A stretch of 64,000 bases of DNA from an uncultured Litoreibacter sp. (GCA_947504205.1 CANNGL010000002.1:620001-684000), one strand, 5' to 3'. Shown: positions 1 to 7,803, counted from the first letter of the stretch. The notes: generated by a model not told the origin, from the sequence alone. A program made the numbers and translations.

Positions 1-1
1 C

Positions 2-580
2 AACGACAGCGAGTTTACTTGGGAGAATTTCCAGGCGGGCGTGAACAAAGATCTCGCTGATGTTCTGGGCAACTTCGTGTCGCGTATCACGAAATTCTGC
101 CGCTCAAAATTTGGCGAAGCCGTTCCGGAAGCTGGTGACTACGGTTCTGCAGAGTTGGCATTGATTGCTGAGCTGGAAACCCGCATCCAGGCCTATGTGG
201 CACAGATGGAAGCCATGGAGGTGCGCAAGGCCGCAACCGAACTAAGGGCTATCTGGGTTGCTGGCAATGAATATCTGCAATCCGCTGCTCCCTGGTCCAC
301 CTTCAAGGAGGACGAAGCGAAAGCTGCCGCTCAAGTGCGCCTTGGGCTCAATCTAGTCCGCCTCTACGCAGTATTGTCGGCGCCCTTCATTCCAGATGCG
401 TCGGCGAAAATGCTGTCTGCGATGAACACCTTGGATACGGACTGGCCAGATGACGTGTCTGCGGCGCTCTCGGCTCTGTCAGGTGGGCATGAATTTGCGG
501 TGCCTGACGTGTTGTTCGCGAAGATTTCTGATGAAGATCGCGAAAGTTGGCAGGACCGCTTTGCTGGAACTCGTGACTAA
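2..580 (+). CDS. metG: Methionyl-tRNA synthetase, C-terminal part (5' truncated by window)
   Basis: The reading frame is open from base 2 and stops at 580. It encodes about 192 residues of the anticodon-binding helical bundle of class I methionine-tRNA ligase, which charges tRNA-Met for translation in the cytosol. The segment [10 protein letters not shown] followed by a helical stretch ending [11 protein letters not shown] is typical of the MetG C-terminal bundle, which recognises the CAU anticodon. The catalytic HIGH and KMSKS parts lie upstream of the window. No tRNA-binding EMAP-like domain follows, so this is the short MetG form. Assignment is from family resemblance. Confidence 0.93.
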   Translation, partial: NDSEFTWENFQAGVNKDLADVLGNFVSRITKFCRSKFGEAVPEAGDYGSAELALIAELETRIQAYVAQMEAMEVRKAATELRAIWVAGNEYLQSAAPWSTFKEDEAKAAAQVRLGLNLVRLYAVLSAPFIPDASAKMLSAMNTLDTDWPDDVSAALSALSGGHEFAVPDVLFAKISDEDRESWQDRFAGTRD

Positions 581-787
581 CAAATACGTTGTCGAGTGCT
601 CTTTATCGACGAATCGTTTCCCTCTGGAAACGTGTGTTGGCAGGATGACGGGCGCCGATATCGGCTTCGGTCCGGCACTAAAATACTTCCAAACTTGTTA
701 GTCTTATAACTTATTTTCGCATTGTTTTGATGAAAACCCGGCAATCCAGGGCTTGACCCAACTGCTTAAGCGGGCACCATTTAGGTC

Positions 788-1315
788 ATGCGCTACGTTT
801 TAATTGCTGCCTTCTTTAGCCCCGCAATCGCTTTGGCCGATTGCCCCGAAGTGCCTGACCGGTCGAATCGTCATACACAGTTGATGCAACTGGTCGCAGA
901 GGCGCCAAACGAAACCCAAGCTCGGGAGTGGACCAACGAGCTTTGGGAAATCTGGGCGACGGCACCCGATGAGACCGCACAAGAAATATTGCAGCGCGGG
1001 ATGGAACGTCGCGCCTCGTACGATTTTGCCGGTGCAATTAAAGATTTCGATACGCTTATCACCTACTGCCCCAACTACGCAGAGGGTTATAATCAAAGGG
1101 CTTTTGTGAATTTCATCGTTCAAGATTACGAACTATCACTGGCAGACTTGAACCGCGCCTTGGCTATTCTGCCAGATCATATCGGCGCACTCACTGGAAA
1201 GGCCCTCGCGCTCATTCAGCTGGGGCGAGACAGGGAAGGTCAAATTGCACTTCGTCAAGCCGTCGCTCTTCATCCTTGGCTGCCCGAACGCAAGCGGCTC
1301 GTTCCCCTTGAGTAA
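788..1315 (+). CDS. Periplasmic TPR-repeat protein
   Basis: The 175-residue product starts with a signal peptide (hydrophobic core after MRY, likely cleavage after ALA near residue 17, followed by DC). From about residue 75 it has two or three tetratricopeptide repeats, e.g. the segments around YDFAGAIKDFD, YELSLADLNRAL and GREGQIALRQA-like positions, ending PWLPERKRL. TPR proteins mediate protein contacts; the partner is unknown. It stands alone downstream of metG and just before the tRNA-Leu insertion site. The signal peptide could also serve for lipoprotein export, but there is no clear lipobox. Confidence 0.8.
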   Translation: MRYVLIAAFFSPAIALADCPEVPDRSNRHTQLMQLVAEAPNETQAREWTNELWEIWATAPDETAQEILQRGMERRASYDFAGAIKDFDTLITYCPNYAEGYNQRAFVNFIVQDYELSLADLNRALAILPDHIGALTGKALALIQLGRDREGQIALRQAVALHPWLPERKRLVPLE

Positions 1316-1383
1316 ACACCAGTTCAGGAAAAGGAACTCTGAGCTTTTCACCAAAGCTTTAACGCGCTAATCAGCGTTTCGTT

Positions 1384-1425
1384 GCCCGCGTGGTGGAATG
1401 GTAGACACATGGGACTTAAAATCCC
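1384..1425 (+). pseudogene. 5' half of host tRNA-Leu(UAA), split by element insertion
   Basis: The 42 bases match the first 42 bases of a tRNA-Leu: acceptor strand GCCCGCG, D arm, and the anticodon stem-loop with loop CTTAAAA. After base 1425 the sequence no longer fits a tRNA. The missing 3' half is found about 14.8 kb away at 16203-16259. Joined, the halves give an 86-nt tRNA-Leu(UAA) with G1-U72 and CCA, but with a T27-T43 mismatch that suggests drift since the split. The upstream promoter of the host gene should still be here. Confidence 0.88.
1413..1425. repeat. attL core (13-bp direct repeat)
   Basis: The sequence GACTTAAAATCCC is identical to 16203-16215 and covers the anticodon loop and the 3' side of the anticodon stem of the split tRNA-Leu. 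It marks the left crossover site of the element. Confidence 0.85.
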
Positions 1426-1448
1426 GCCATGCCGCTAGAGTTGCACAT

Positions 1449-1458
1449 TGTTATCAGG
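1449..1458. repeat. Putative integrase arm site, left end
   Basis: The 10-mer TGTTATCAGG starts 23 bp inside the left core. The same 10-mer in the same orientation lies 23 bp inside the right core (16170-16179). Equal spacing on both sides suggests arm-type integrase binding sites of the attP. It lies next to a small hairpin (AGGGCC-TTGT-GGCCCT, 1455-1470). Confidence 0.5.
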
Positions 1459-1510
1459 GCCTTGTGGCCCTAAGGAGATTTTGAGGCCCGAAATAGGCCC
1501 TGCACGCTTA

Positions 1511-1596
1511 GCCCGCGTGGTGGAATGGTAGACACAAGAGACTTAAAATCTCTGGGCAGAAATGCCGTGCCGGTTCGAGTCCGGCCGCGGGTACCA
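1511..1596 (+). tRNA. tRNA-Leu(UAA), complete copy carried by the element
   Basis: The 86-nt sequence folds as a full type-II tRNA: acceptor GCCCGCG/CGCGGGT (G1-U72 as in bacterial tRNA-Leu), anticodon stem AGAGA/TCTCT, loop CTTAAAA with anticodon TAA at 1544-1546, a variable arm with a GAAA loop, T arm GCCGG/CCGGC, and encoded ACCA. It differs at six positions from the tRNA rebuilt from the two host halves. Two of the differences are compensatory base pairs (29-41 and one variable-arm pair), which shows selection for a working tRNA. It lies 85 bp downstream of the broken host 5' half on the same strand, so the host promoter can serve it. The stop of the next, opposite gene is 4 bp away. Confidence 0.95.
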
Positions 1597-1600
1597 ACAA

Positions 1601-2608
1601 TTAGTCTTGAGCAAGCAAGACGTTTCGAACAATCCTGCCTCTAGTTGCTCGCACGTTGCGGTCATTTGTAGACTGCATAGTTGCCCCTAGATATTCACCT
1701 ACTGGGCCGGTTTGAGCATCTTCGCTGACCCTAAGCTCATTGACGGCCTGAAAGAAAGTTACGAGGCGGTTGCCCGCGGATTGCGCATCCAGGGCCTGAC
1801 CATCCCTGTTTAGAATGCGATCGACCTCAATAAACAGCGTGTAGAAATCCGCTTTTTTCCACGCGCGACTATCTCGGTCGAAGCCCATCTGAGATATGCA
1901 AGAAAACGTCGAAGAGAACCGGTCCTCAAGTGCTTGCGCCTCGTCGAATTGCTCGTCGAATCTTTCAAGATAGTCCTCAACTTCCTCGTCTCGATGGAAG
2001 TAGTCGGAGAGCATTGTGGTCGTAAGTGAAGCAATAAAAGAAACATCCTTCATCCTGCGTATGTCCGCAGCGCTGAAAATCCTGTGCTCGGCCAAAAAGT
2101 CGTTTAGAGCAATACGCTCGCAAAACTGTTTGAATTCTCCGATGTATGCCGCGTTGAAGCGCTCCATGTCATTTAGATCATACGAGGTTGCATTCATCCG
2201 TTGAAACACTTCCCTTACTTCGTCGAGACCTATGATCCCAAGGTTGCGCACGGATACGTCGTAATTTAGGAAATCTCTTTTTTGGCTATCTTCGAGTTGG
2301 TTGTATCGCGTGATGGCCTGCGTCCTGGCGAATGGTTTTACTCCCCTAAAGTACTCATCGATTGTTCGGAGCCTCTGCTGGCCATCAACCAATAGCTCTG
2401 TAGCATCACCGGTTTGCGTGTCGACGTCTCCTGAGGCGACGTAAATCTCAGGAAACGGATAGCCGAGAAGAATGGTCTCAATGAAAGCAACTTTATCTTT
2501 GTTCGTCCAAACCGCCCGCCTTTGAAAGTCGGGAGAAGGTTGAAGGCTGCCTTCGCGCAACGACTTGAGTACCGCCGAGATTTTTCTACTCTCTGGTGCT
2601 GTTCTCAT
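1601..2608 (-). CDS. DUF262 (ParB/Srx-like, GmrSD-N type) protein
   Basis: The 335-residue product has the DUF262 signature: QRRAVW near residues 29-34, the segment ETILLGYPFPEIYV at 44-57, and DGQQR at 75-79. These motifs are shared with the N-terminal NTP-binding/hydrolysing domain of the modification-dependent nucleases GmrSD and BrxU. The C-terminal HNH domain (DUF1524) of those enzymes is absent; the rest is helical with no motif I recognise. Its start overlaps the stop of the upstream nucleotidyltransferase gene (2605-2608), so the two form a coupled two-gene unit. A role in phage defence is inferred from family and location in a mobile element. Lower GC than the neighbouring phage-type genes suggests separate acquisition. 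Confidence 0.78.
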   Translation of the reverse strand: MRTAPESRKISAVLKSLREGSLQPSPDFQRRAVWTNKDKVAFIETILLGYPFPEIYVASGDVDTQTGDATELLVDGQQRLRTIDEYFRGVKPFARTQAITRYNQLEDSQKRDFLNYDVSVRNLGIIGLDEVREVFQRMNATSYDLNDMERFNAAYIGEFKQFCERIALNDFLAEHRIFSAADIRRMKDVSFIASLTTTMLSDYFHRDEEVEDYLERFDEQFDEAQALEDRFSSTFSCISQMGFDRDSRAWKKADFYTLFIEVDRILNRDGQALDAQSAGNRLVTFFQAVNELRVSEDAQTGPVGEYLGATMQSTNDRNVRATRGRIVRNVLLAQD

Positions 2609-3189
2609 ATCTCATCCTCAATAAAGCGTCGGCATTTGTCCAAAGACGAATGAATGTATCTCTCGAGAAACGTTTCATCATAGTAGATGCCAGCGTTGAT
2701 TTTATACCCACCATATTGCCCTGAGGCTTGGAGTTCACGAAAGAAGTCGAACCAATCATCCGATGCGGCAAACCCTGATCCAGTTGGAAGCATGTCGGGA
2801 CGAAGCCACCCGCGAAACAGGTACAGGCGAAACTTTTCCGCTTTTTTCCAGTCGTTATGATCTTCCCAATGGCTCAGAGCCAACTGCCAGTAGTTGGTGA
2901 ATAGAGTCCTGGAAATGATGGCTACATCAATATCGGAATTGCCAAAATGGGAGAATGTTGGCCTTTGCGGCTTTTGAACGATCGTAAATCCAAGCCGAGC
3001 TGAGCCAACTACTAAGATGTCACGTATCGATACGCGAAACTGATTAGAAACCTCTCTTCTGAGTTGAGCCTCGTCGGTTTGCGTCAAACCTGCGCACTCA
3101 CCCGAATAGTACCAACGGTCGAGCATTGACGCATTGTCCAGCGAACCGATGTCTGACTTGAAGGATTCGATCCGCTCATCATACGTCAT
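2605..3189 (-). CDS. Nucleotidyltransferase-fold protein, partner of DUF262 protein
   Basis: The 194-residue product has a nucleotidyltransferase core: VVGSARLGF at about residues 60-68 (the GS motif) and NSDIDVAII at about 84-92 (the D-x-D metal site), followed by a helical C-terminal part. Such enzymes transfer NMPs to proteins, RNA or small molecules, and many stand-alone ones are toxins or defence signal enzymes. It is the first gene of a two-gene unit with the DUF262 gene (ATGA overlap). The second strand partner expected of CD-NTases (a third acidic residue) is not obvious to me. Substrate is unknown. The promoter should lie in 3190-3311, shared with the divergent methyltransferase. Confidence 0.65.
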   Translation of the reverse strand: MTYDERIESFKSDIGSLDNASMLDRWYYSGECAGLTQTDEAQLRREVSNQFRVSIRDILVVGSARLGFTIVQKPQRPTFSHFGNSDIDVAIISRTLFTNYWQLALSHWEDHNDWKKAEKFRLYLFRGWLRPDMLPTGSGFAASDDWFDFFRELQASGQYGGYKINAGIYYDETFLERYIHSSLDKCRRFIEDEI

Positions 3190-3311
3190 TAACTTGCAGC
3201 ATCCATAAATAGGACTGGTCTGAAATTCGGGCGTTCCCGTGCCGCAAAACCCATGCTATCTTGTGCCACAGCGATAGAAATGACGCAAGATGTTGAAAGC
3301 TTGGAGGAACC

Positions 3312-4406
3312 GTGAACCTAGTTGATCTCTTCTCATGTGGTGGGGGCATGTCGTCGGGCTTCGTTAGGCAGGGCTTTCGGACAATTGGCGCAGTTGATCT
3401 GGAAGTTGCAAAGCCAAGTCACGGAACGGGTGCTACTTTTTGCAACGACACCTACGAGAGAAATCTCGGGTTGAGACCAATGTCTGCCAATCTGGCGGAG
3501 ACCGGACCGGATGAGGTGGCCTCGCATTTCGGCTTCGGAGCCGGGGACGTCGACGTACTGATCTCCTGCGCTCCGTGCACCGGTTTCAGCCAGAAGCAGA
3601 GCCGCAACCACATAAAGGACGACGGTCGCAACAGGTTGGTAGAGAGGGCCGCAGTATTCGCAGCTGCCTGGCGACCCCAGTATGTTGTCATTGAGAACGT
3701 CAAGGAGCTGCTGCGTGGGCGGCACAAACACCACTTTCAGGCACTGCACAGGGGCCTTTCGGCGCTCGGATACGACGTCTTCGCGGAGATACACGACCTC
3801 AAGGACTTCGGCCTGCCCCAGAGCCGGATCAGATCGCTTATCGTGGCGAAGCTGGACGGCAACTTCCACCTCGACTTGCTCAAGTCCGAACCCAAGACCG
3901 TGCGCGACGCGATCGGGCATCTGCCGCCACTTGCCGCAGGTGAGGCCGACCCAGACGATCCAATGCACGTATGTCCAAGGATCAGCGGTCACTCCCTTGA
4001 ACGGATGCAGGCAATACCCAAGGACGGAGGGAGCTGGACGGACCTGACCGAAGATCAGGCGCACCTACGCATTCCTAGCATGAACGTGGAGAAGCCCGGT
4101 TCGTTCCCCGACGTATACGGAAGGCTGGCTTGGGACCGACAAGCACCGACGATTACGAGGGAGTGCAGCCACCCCGGCAACGGCCGCTACAGTCACCCTG
4201 AGCAGGACAGGCTACTGTCTGTTAGGGAGATGGCGCTTTTGCAGGGCTTTCCGCCAGACTATCAGTTTGAGGGGTCGCTGTCATTCAAGTACCGGCAGAT
4301 CGGTGACGCCGTACCGCCGATGATCTCGGCGATGATTGCCGACGCAATTATAGCCGACATGGACGGACGTGGAGCAAAGCCCGAACAGATGAGATTGGCC
4401 GTTTAG
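3312..4406 (+). CDS. DNA (cytosine-5-)-methyltransferase
   Basis: The 364-residue product carries the ordered C5-methyltransferase motifs: DLFSCGGGMSSGF (motif I, SAM binding, residues 5-17), APCTGFSQ with the catalytic Cys89 (motif IV), IENV (motif VI, 127-130), Q-S-R at 170-172 (motif VIII), and YRQIGDAVPP at about 327-336 (motif X). The target-recognition part between VIII and IX is about 100 residues, fitting a single-specificity type II enzyme. It protects DNA against the nuclease predicted from the convergent gene that overlaps its last 4 bp. The recognition sequence cannot be read from the protein. Confidence 0.92.
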   Translation: MNLVDLFSCGGGMSSGFVRQGFRTIGAVDLEVAKPSHGTGATFCNDTYERNLGLRPMSANLAETGPDEVASHFGFGAGDVDVLISCAPCTGFSQKQSRNHIKDDGRNRLVERAAVFAAAWRPQYVVIENVKELLRGRHKHHFQALHRGLSALGYDVFAEIHDLKDFGLPQSRIRSLIVAKLDGNFHLDLLKSEPKTVRDAIGHLPPLAAGEADPDDPMHVCPRISGHSLERMQAIPKDGGSWTDLTEDQAHLRIPSMNVEKPGSFPDVYGRLAWDRQAPTITRECSHPGNGRYSHPEQDRLLSVREMALLQGFPPDYQFEGSLSFKYRQIGDAVPPMISAMIADAIIADMDGRGAKPEQMRLAV

Positions 4407-5179
4407 CCAGGTCGGCTAAGCTCCCAGCAGGCGTGTAGCGGACACAGTCTCACGTCCAAGCCTGAAATCGTAATCTTTTCGACGCTTCCGTCCAGAACCA
4501 ACCTGAACGCTCGGCGACCGCCCTTCATAACGTTCGCGCCGGTCCCGCCAGCCGCGGTAAGGGGCCGGAAGTCGTCCGGCCCGAGGTCTTCGACCAGTGC
4601 AAGGACCTCTTTTGGAATTTCCACGAGGTCGTAGCGAATGCGGTGCTCGTCTCCGTAGCTCCGCAGCATGAAGATGCGCTCATACTCCGCAAGATGCGAC
4701 AGTACCCGTGCGCGGACTTGATCCGGGGCGTCCTCGTGGCTGTCCAGGTCCCTAATCCACCGCGCCTCCATGAGCTTCGAGATTGTGATCGACTTGGGGT
4801 TCAAGCCCTTGGCCGCTTCGGTCTTCAAGGAGTGGAAGTGTCCGTCGATCTGGATGTCGGCGCCGCGGTGCGTCATGTCCTCGGTGAGCTTGGCTTGATG
4901 GCCTGATCGCTTGAACGCGTGCTCTAGGATGTGCTCGAAGTTCTCCTTCTTCAGCGCCACGGCGCTTGAAGCATGGTGGGCCGAAAGCCTAGTCGAGAAG
5001 TACTCGAAGGCCTGCGAGTCGAGGAAGTCCGTCAAGATGTGTTCGCGCTGGATGTCCTCGGCAAACTTTTCCACGATACCCGAGAGGACCTCAATCTGGA
5101 TCGGATTGAGTTTGCCGATCGATTCTAACAAGTCGGCTAGGTCGTCTCTATTCCCAATCCCGTCTGACAAAAAATACAT
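4403..5179 (-). CDS. Probable type II restriction endonuclease
   Basis: The 258-residue product is convergent with the C5-methyltransferase and overlaps its 3' end by 4 bp, the usual setting of a restriction partner. The middle holds a possible PD-(D/E)XK core: a helix with ENFEHIL near residues 79-85, then GAD at 106-108, a short strand and SLKTE at 117-121, where Asp108 and Lys119 could bind metal. I do not recognise the named family. If active it cuts DNA at the site that the neighbouring enzyme methylates. The call rests mostly on position plus this weak motif. Confidence 0.6.
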   Translation of the reverse strand: MYFLSDGIGNRDDLADLLESIGKLNPIQIEVLSGIVEKFAEDIQREHILTDFLDSQAFEYFSTRLSAHHASSAVALKKENFEHILEHAFKRSGHQAKLTEDMTHRGADIQIDGHFHSLKTEAAKGLNPKSITISKLMEARWIRDLDSHEDAPDQVRARVLSHLAEYERIFMLRSYGDEHRIRYDLVEIPKEVLALVEDLGPDDFRPLTAAGGTGANVMKGGRRAFRLVLDGSVEKITISGLDVRLCPLHACWELSRPG

Positions 5180-5310
5180 CCCAAAACGCCTTGGGATGGA
5201 GCCTAGTGGGTAGGGCGCGTGCCCGCAAGGAGCCTATACAAGATCGAAAGGCGGCGGCGTGCTGTTTGGATCAGTCAGGCTCGGACCATCTTGCAGCCGA
5301 GCTCCTTCAA

Positions 5311-5354
5311 GCTTTCATGAAAGCGCTCCCCAAAGTTTAATTCAAGGGAGCGCT
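5311..5354. repeat. Nested inverted repeats between restriction gene and 5368 gene
   Basis: GCTTTCATGAAAGC is a perfect palindrome starting near 5311. It overlaps a 9-bp inverted repeat, AGCGCTCCC (5322-5330) and GGGAGCGCT (5346-5354), with a 15-base spacer. It lies 14 bp past the stop of the minus-strand gene ending at 5368 and upstream of the restriction gene. There is no T-run, so it could be an operator or a weak terminator. Confidence 0.45.
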
Positions 5355-5367
5355 ATGCCAATCGATA

Positions 5368-5865
5368 TCAATGTGCCTCGAGTACCCTGTCTGACAGGTA
5401 GAATGCACTCTGGCCGAAGGCTTCGAGCCTCTCAGCAGTCTTCAATACGCCAATGCGCTTGATCGATGCCTCCGACCACTTACTGACCGCCTCGTGCGGT
5501 TCAAGCAGGTGGACAGGATCGCCAGTGAATAGAACGGCGGCCAGGCCCGACTGTGCTTCCCGTGCCTTGTCAGCCTGACGGGACGTCGGCACATCTTCGC
5601 CGGAGTTGCGCAGGGTCTTTCGATAGTAGGCTATGCACTTGAGTGATGTCTGCCCATCCGGGAATACTGCCTTCACGTACGAAAGCGCCTCTCTGTTGTT
5701 CAGTCCCAGCCTCAGGGCGTGTCGCGCGTGATCTCCGATTGTGCCGCCTACAGTCTTTGGGGCGCTTTGTGCGGTTCCTACCGATCGATTGATAAGAACT
5801 TGCGTGTCTAGATGTTGGTCATGAAAGCCCATGAATTGCTCCTCTATTTGTACGCGAAACCGCAC
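5368..5865 (-). CDS. Hypothetical protein in satellite-like element
   Basis: The product has 165 residues from this start; an internal ATG at residue 12 (MGFHDQHLD) is an alternative. I recognise no named family. The central part (about residues 45-95) is a compact helical region with NREALSYVKAVFPDGQTS and AYYRKTLR, a pattern resembling small DNA-binding or plasmid/phage accessory proteins in which FP-x-KTS leads into a WYR/YYR helix. The following 556 bp are gene-free, so it may be transcribed on its own. A regulator role for the nearby restriction system is possible but only a guess. Confidence 0.55.
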   Translation of the reverse strand: MRFRVQIEEQFMGFHDQHLDTQVLINRSVGTAQSAPKTVGGTIGDHARHALRLGLNNREALSYVKAVFPDGQTSLKCIAYYRKTLRNSGEDVPTSRQADKAREAQSGLAAVLFTGDPVHLLEPHEAVSKWSEASIKRIGVLKTAERLEAFGQSAFYLSDRVLEAH

Positions 5866-6421
5866 TTCGGCTCCGCTGCAAACAGGATTCTCAATGGTGG
5901 GCGTCGAAGATATTATTATTACTCAAGAGTGCCGAAAAGCCACACAGCCAGACACAAAACAAATTGAAAACAGAAACAATAGTAGACGTAGTTCAGTCAC
6001 CCGGAAAACGCACATGAGCGTCTGAGATCGTCAAGTTCAGCCATCCCTTTGCGGGCCAAGATCACGTAATTACAGCGGGTTATGAGTTGACTTCACAAAA
6101 GGATTTGATCTCGCCCATCATTCGAATGCGCGGTTTGATGCGTTGAGCTTGCCGGCTGGAATTCTCCTCCAGACCGAGATTTTTTTGGCCAAACTGGCCG
6201 AATAGATGGGCCATTCGCGCCTGCTTGGAGCGTTTTAAGGGCAATTCGCCGCAAATTCGAGAACCTTCGCCTCGAGTTGGTGTGATTGAAATGGGCAGGC
6301 AAGTTCGCCCGCCGCAGACCAAGAGGAGCGTGGACAGCGACGGGCGATTTTGGCCGAACGTCCACTCAGGAACTCCGACCAATGGCCGAGCGGCGATGGA
6401 GTGCACCGCCAGGGCCAGTGC
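5866..6421. other. Gene-free stretch, 556 bp
   Basis: Short open frames exist on both strands (for example 6080-6406 minus, 108 codons) but none has a convincing start, codon bias or known motif. The sequence marks the change from moderately GC-rich cargo to the very GC-rich block that follows. It may hold the promoter of the 5368-5865 gene and the terminator of the block ending at 6422. I see no clear hairpin terminator. Confidence 0.4.
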
Positions 6422-7270
6422 TCAGTGGCCGAAGGCGCGCTTCGCGAGGTCCGGTTCCTGGCTGGTCACCTGTGCGCAGGCTCCTGCGAAGTCGGCACCC
6501 TCGGCGGTCAGTGCGTCCACCTTGGCGTAGAACGACTTCTCGGATGCGCTTTCGGTCAGGTCGTAGGTCTGGGCGACGTGGGCCTTGGACAGGTGGTCCA
6601 GGGCGGCGCCGGCCATGTCTGGGCGGACGTTGCCGAACCGGTCGTAGTAGGTGTCGGGCAGGTGCCCGTTCTTCGCGAACTCGTGCTTCTCGGTCATCTC
6701 ACGTTTCTCCGTGGGCAGCGTCCTCGCCGCCGTTATCATCTGTTCGAATTTCCTGTCGTCGGTCTCGCGTGGGTCGGCGTCGTCGATCACGCCGAGCAGT
6801 TCATCACGCTGGTCGCTGGCAGGCTGTGCGGCGACCGTCCGGCGGAGAGCATCCAGCATCGTCTGCGTCACGACCTTGGTCACGCCGCCAACGCTTTCGT
6901 CCACTTCGCCCGTCCGTTTGCCCAGCACGTCACCCGCGCCCTCCAGGGCCTTGAGGACGGCCTTCATGGCACCCACGATCTCCTCCAGGGTCCTTCCCGC
7001 CGACGTCGTGTCTAGTGCGCGTTCCGCCTGACTGCGGTCCGTACCCGTGCTCGACACGATGCCGGCGATCATCTCGTCGCGGCGCTCCTGGACGACCTGG
7101 AGCAGCTCCGCGGCCATCTGCGACAGGTTCGAAGCCGATGCTTCTGCCGCGGTCTCCGAGATCGTCTCGGCGCGTTTCTTGAGCCGGTTCGGTGCCTCGT
7201 CGTGCAGCCGGATCGCGGCCTTCGACACCAGGGCGCGGAGTGCCCTCAACTTCTCCCTCGATATCGTCAT
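6422..7270 (-). CDS. Hypothetical helical protein of the GC-rich block
   Basis: I chose the ATG at 7270 (MTISREKLRALRALV, 282 residues) because it overlaps the stop of the upstream gene as ATGA; a longer frame to 7399 would run deep into that gene. The protein is alanine-, glutamate- and arginine-rich and almost wholly helical, with long heptad-like stretches. The C-terminal third has YYDRFGNVRPDMAG and ends CAQVTSQEPDLAKRAFGH. No family is recognised. It is the last gene of a four-gene minus-strand run with the small-terminase-like gene, so a structural, scaffold or packaging role in a satellite is possible. Confidence 0.6.
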   Translation of the reverse strand: MTISREKLRALRALVSKAAIRLHDEAPNRLKKRAETISETAAEASASNLSQMAAELLQVVQERRDEMIAGIVSSTGTDRSQAERALDTTSAGRTLEEIVGAMKAVLKALEGAGDVLGKRTGEVDESVGGVTKVVTQTMLDALRRTVAAQPASDQRDELLGVIDDADPRETDDRKFEQMITAARTLPTEKREMTEKHEFAKNGHLPDTYYDRFGNVRPDMAGAALDHLSKAHVAQTYDLTESASEKSFYAKVDALTAEGADFAGACAQVTSQEPDLAKRAFGH

Positions 7271-7803
7271 CCCTCTGTTCCTTTCCGGTTGAAGCGCTCT
7301 GCGAGCGGGGCGTTCGGCCTCGAGCCCATCGTGCGCGCGAGGCCCAGCCGACGGCATAGCGGCGCGGCGGCGAACCAGAGGCCGCGCACGTAGCCCCACT
7401 TTCTCATGTTGACGTCCACGCGGGCCGTTGGTTCCAGTTGCGCCAGTTTAGATTGAAGGGCCTCGAGTTCGTCGAAGGCCGCGCCAAGTTCGGCTGCGGA
7501 TGCGTCGAACCGTCCGGCGGCGGCGGCAAGCCCCTCTCGGGTCTCAGCGACCTGTCGGAGGCGTTCGTCCTCGGCCGCCCGGTCAGCGCGGTCGCGCTCA
7601 CGTTCCAGTTCCTCGGTGCGGGCGCCCTCGGCCAGGGCGTCGAGCTCGGCCTCCAGGCCCGCGGCCTCGTCCCTCTTGATGTCGGCGATCAGGGCCTTCC
7701 TAGCCGCGCCCCGGTCCCTCAGGACGAGGTCTTTGGCTTTCTCGAACACGTCTGGCGCTCCTCGGCTGTTTGAAATCTCTCCGCGCATCGTGCGGAGAGA
7801 CAC
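7267..7803 (-). CDS. Coiled-coil hypothetical protein of the GC-rich block
   Basis: The 178-residue product has a long predicted coiled coil from about residue 20 to 115 (repeated EAELDALAEG, ELERERDRADRAAEDERL, FDELEALQSKLAQLE). It then has a short positively charged and hydrophobic tail with YVRGLWFAAAPLCRRLGL, which could touch a membrane. It is coupled by ATGA to the downstream gene starting at 7270. No known family. Codon use is strongly GC-rich, like its two neighbours and unlike the defence cargo to the left, suggesting these genes travelled together. Confidence 0.6.
   Translation of the reverse strand: MSLRTMRGEISNSRGAPDVFEKAKDLVLRDRGAARKALIADIKRDEAAGLEAELDALAEGARTEELERERDRADRAAEDERLRQVAETREGLAAAAGRFDASAAELGAAFDELEALQSKLAQLEPTARVDVNMRKWGYVRGLWFAAAPLCRRLGLARTMGSRPNAPLAERFNRKGTEG

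Noticed and set aside
3333-4064. Minus-strand frame of 243 codons inside the methyltransferase gene
   Set aside because: Fully antisense to a gene with all C5-methyltransferase motifs; no recognisable protein features.
6080-6406. Minus-strand 108-codon frame in the gene-free stretch
   Set aside because: No start signal, no known motif, and competing frames of similar length on the other strand; not supported as a gene.
6286-7031. Several overlapping plus-strand frames, 126 to 222 codons
   Set aside because: Arg- and Ser-rich translations opposite the 6422-7270 gene, no ribosome site or motif; GC-driven shadows.
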